Origin: Acidobacteriota bacterium
Lineage (GTDB): Bacteria; Acidobacteriota; Terriglobia; Bryobacterales; UBA6623
DNA length: 35,184 nucleotides
Reading direction: 5' to 3'
NCBI GenBank assembly: GCA_027624045.1
Contig: JAQBUE010000035.1
Coordinates: forward strand, 1 to 35,184
Shown here: piece by piece, positions 32,795 to 35,184 of the stretch
How positions within the stretch are numbered: position 1 is the first letter of the stretch
Layout: the number at the start of each line of letters is the position of its first letter
Notes under the pieces: generated by a model
What the model was told of the DNA's origin: nothing
Databases searched by the model: none
The model's input: only the letters and a program-made list of their open reading frames with translations
Position numbers and translations under genes: made by a program

Positions 32795-35184
32795 CGCAGT
32801 CTGGCGGCGATCCTCCGCAGCGTCCGGTTCAGCGCCGCCTCCCGCTTCCCTGCTATCCCGTCGCCGCGGTTCTCGTTAAGGGTCGCCGCCAGCGTTTCCA
32901 GCCCGGCGGCAAGTTTTTCGTCGCGCCCACCGTCCTGAAGCTGCGCCTCCGAGCGATCGAGCGCCGCCGTCAGCTCGGCCCCCAACGACTCCGACAGCTC
33001 CCCGCCGCGCTGAAGCTGATCGAGGTAGGCGCGGGCCACGACCGGCTCCGCCGGCCATTGAACGGGGAACTGCTGCTGCGGGTTAAAGACGCCGCCCCCG
33101 TCGGCCACGGCCGCCGCGGCAATCTCGTTCTCGGTTAGGAATTCGCTGGGGGTTAGCGCCAGAACGTCCAGCCCACGCGCGATCTCGGTACCATAGATGC
33201 GGCCGCGATACCAATAGGTCGACCAGTATCCGCCCATCACCAGTTCCTCGGCGTCGATGGGCCCGCGGTCAAAGTAGGCGATCTCGACCGGGTGAGCCGA
33301 ATCGGTGAAATCGAGCACCGACAAGCCGCCCTGGTACCAAGCCTGAGCGAAGATGTCGCGGCCCGGCACCGGGACGATCGAGCCGTTGTGCGCCACGCAG
33401 TTCTCCTGCTCCAACTGCGGCGCCGGCAGCTTGTAGTGGCTGCGGAACTCCAGCTTGCCGTCGACAATGTCGTAGATCGCATTGGCGCCCCAGGTGAGCG
33501 GGTCGTAGGCGCGGCAGCGCGGACGGTTGCCGCCGCCCCACTCGTCAGTGAAGATGACCTTGGTGCCGTCGTTGTTGAAGGTCGCCGAGTGCCAGTAGGC
33601 GAAGCCCGAGTCGACAACCGCGTCGAGCCGGTGCGGCTTGAGCGGGTCAGAGATGTCAAAGAGGATGCCGTTGCCCGAGCAGGCGCCCGCGGCGATCTTG
33701 CGCTCGGGGAAGACGGTGATGTCGTGGCACTCGTCGGTCTTACTGGTCTCCTGGGTGTCGTCGCCGTGGTCGCCGCCTCGCCACAACCCGGCCAGGACGC
33801 CGGTCTCAGGATCGGCGAAGACCGCCGGAGAGTCGACGATGCGCGCCTCGGACGGCCGGTCGACCGGGATCTCGATGACATCGATGCGGAACAGCGCTGT
33901 GCGGTCGTCACCGGGAGTCTCGTCGTAGCAGCCGTCCAGTTCCTCCTTCTCGCGGACCGAGGCGATGCCGGAGTTGTAAACGATGATCTTGCCGTCGGTT
34001 CCCGGTCCGGAAACCACGGAGTGGGTGTGTGAGCCGCGGCAGGTCTGGACCGCGCCCACCTGCACCGGGCGCCTCAGGTCGCTGATGTCGAGGACGCGGA
34101 GCCCGCGAAAGCGCTCGGGGCTCGTGTCGTCGGTCACCCCTTCGAGCCCGCAGTCGAGCCGCCCGCGGGTCTGCTCGACCGACATGATCAAGAGGTCGCC
34201 GACGATCGAGACGTCGCCCTGGCCCCCCGGGCAGACCACCGAGCTGAGCAGTTCCGGCCGGCCACCGTCGACCAGCCGGTAGATGTTGAAGCCGTGGTAG
34301 TTGCCGACGACCAGCACGTCGCCAGCGAAAGCCATGTCGGTATTGGCGAAGCTCAACAGCGGCGAGCGGCCGTCGCCTTTTTTCTTCTTGTCTTTGTCCT
34401 TCTCGTCCTTGTCTTCCTTTGCTTCGGGGATTTCCTTTGCCGCGGCGTTTTCCTTTGCTGCGGGATCCTCGGCGGCCTTCTCGCCCGCCTTTTCTCCGGC
34501 GGCCAGGGCCTGCAGGCGCTTCAGCGGCAGGTTGGCCGGATTCTTCGGATCAAAGAATCCAGCCGGCTTGGGCAGCGAGGCGACGAGTTCCAGGTTCAGC
34601 CGCGCCTCGCCGGCGTCCCGGAACCCGGGCGTCAGCGCCGAACGCGGGTCCGGGGACAGTCGGACGAGTAGGGCATTCATGCGCTCGATCTCGGCGGTCT
34701 GTCCGTTGGTAACCTCGGAGGTAAACTCGAACAGCACCGGATCGTAGGCCGACCCCGGCTGATCGAGCAGCTCCTTGACCATCTTCACCGCGCCCTCGTG
34801 ATGGGGGATCATCAGCTCCAGAAACAGCTTGTCGAAGGCCGCGCCGTTCGACGCGGCGAGCCGGGCCATCTGCTCGGGCGAAGCCATGCCGGCCATCTTG
34901 TGGGTCGTGTGCATCGCGTCGTGCGCGGTCGGATCCGGCACGTTCTGACCGCGGTCGCGCAGCCACTGTTGCATGAACGCAATCTCGTCTCCCTGCGAGG
35001 CGTTGATGCGTCCGGCGACGTCGATCAGCTCCTTGCGGTTCGTGCGGTCGGCCACCAGCTCCGCCATCTCAAGAGCCTGGTGATGATGCGGGATCATGTC
35101 ATGCACGAAGCGTACGTCGTCCGGCGAGTAGCTCGATTCAGCGATATCGATCGCCTGGTCGGCGCTCAGCTCCTGTGCCGGCTC
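32791..35184 (-). CDS. DUF305 domain plus LVIVD beta-propeller protein, 5' end beyond the window
   Basis: At least 797 residues are visible; the frame stays open to the window edge, so the start is outside. The N-terminal part holds two DUF305-type helices bundles with repeated histidine pairs, VHDMIPHHHQALEMAELV and FLELMIPHHEGAVKMVKELL, a family linked to metal (copper) handling. A Lys/Glu/Ala-rich linker of about 50 residues follows. The rest is a beta-propeller of LVIVD-type repeats, for example GLRVLDISDLRRPVQVG, GILFDISDPLKPHRLD and GLSVLDFTDSAHPVEIA. The many conserved Cys and His suggest a secreted or periplasmic protein. The combined architecture suggests an envelope metal-binding or adhesion role, but the true function is unknown. 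A GTG at 35104-35106 sits inside the first histidine motif and is not the real start. Confidence 0.85.
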   Translation of the reverse strand, partial: EPAQELSADQAIDIAESSYSPDDVRFVHDMIPHHHQALEMAELVADRTNRKELIDVAGRINASQGDEIAFMQQWLRDRGQNVPDPTAHDAMHTTHKMAGMASPEQMARLAASNGAAFDKLFLELMIPHHEGAVKMVKELLDQPGSAYDPVLFEFTSEVTNGQTAEIERMNALLVRLSPDPRSALTPGFRDAGEARLNLELVASLPKPAGFFDPKNPANLPLKRLQALAAGEKAGEKAAEDPAAKENAAAKEIPEAKEDKDEKDKDKKKKGDGRSPLLSFANTDMAFAGDVLVVGNYHGFNIYRLVDGGRPELLSSVVCPGGQGDVSIVGDLLIMSVEQTRGRLDCGLEGVTDDTSPERFRGLRVLDISDLRRPVQVGAVQTCRGSHTHSVVSGPGTDGKIIVYNSGIASVREKEELDGCYDETPGDDRTALFRIDVIEIPVDRPSEARIVDSPAVFADPETGVLAGLWRGGDHGDDTQETSKTDECHDITVFPERKIAAGACSGNGILFDISDPLKPHRLDAVVDSGFAYWHSATFNNDGTKVIFTDEWGGGNRPRCRAYDPLTWGANAIYDIVDGKLEFRSHYKLPAPQLEQENCVAHNGSIVPVPGRDIFAQAWYQGGLSVLDFTDSAHPVEIAYFDRGPIDAEELVMGGYWSTYWYRGRIYGTEIARGLDVLALTPSEFLTENEIAAAAVADGGGVFNPQQQFPVQWPAEPVVARAYLDQLQRGGELSESLGAELTAALDRSEAQLQDGGRDEKLAAGLETLAATLNENRGDGIAGKREAALNRTLRRIAARLR

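Overview
The window is a high-GC bacterial chromosome segment. It is dominated by one of the most complete division and cell-wall (dcw) clusters: mraZ-rsmH-ftsL-ftsI-murE-murF-mraY-murD-ftsW-murG-murC-ftsQ-ftsA-ftsZ, all on the minus strand from 19081 down to 2351. A PASTA-tailed FtsI, a DUF885 lipoprotein next to ftsZ, a DUF2277 protein and a Flp-type pilin point to Acidobacteriota, probably the Bryobacter/Solibacter side. That taxonomic placement is inference, because no rRNA gene is present.

Layout from left to right: 1-151 is the 3' end of a Flp/type IVb pilin gene followed by a clear intrinsic terminator. 301-2124 (-) is a DUF885 metallopeptidase-like lipoprotein. 2351-19081 (-) is the dcw operon. 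It is tightly packed, with two ATGA stop/start overlaps and ribosome binding sites inside upstream stop codons. murB and ddl are absent from their common places. In front of mraZ lie a plausible promoter and a 10-bp-phased series of GTGGT-like units that looks like a MraZ operator. 19412-21538 holds an unrecognised protein, a secreted sugar-mutarotase-like protein and a DUF2277 protein.

21554-31732 is an accessory sugar/glycan region. It encodes a UDP-glucuronate decarboxylase-like enzyme, a TIGR04283-like glycosyltransferase, two CmoB-like SAM methyltransferases, a CmcI-type methyltransferase, a large membrane protein resembling GT-C glycosyltransferases, a transketolase split into two genes, and a sugar-binding lipoprotein without its transporter. 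Translational overlaps join the transketolase halves to the membrane protein. This suggests that synthesis of an unusual sugar, its methylation and its transfer at the membrane belong together.

Inside this region, 23408-24288 is an 881-base gene-free stretch. It holds a roughly 176-bp direct repeat pair flanking a row of four hairpins. A separate 103-bp element with 25-bp inverted ends sits at 25883-25985. The right end has an unrecognised lipoprotein (31817-32656, +) and, convergent to it, a large DUF305 plus LVIVD beta-propeller protein that runs off the window (32791-35184, -).
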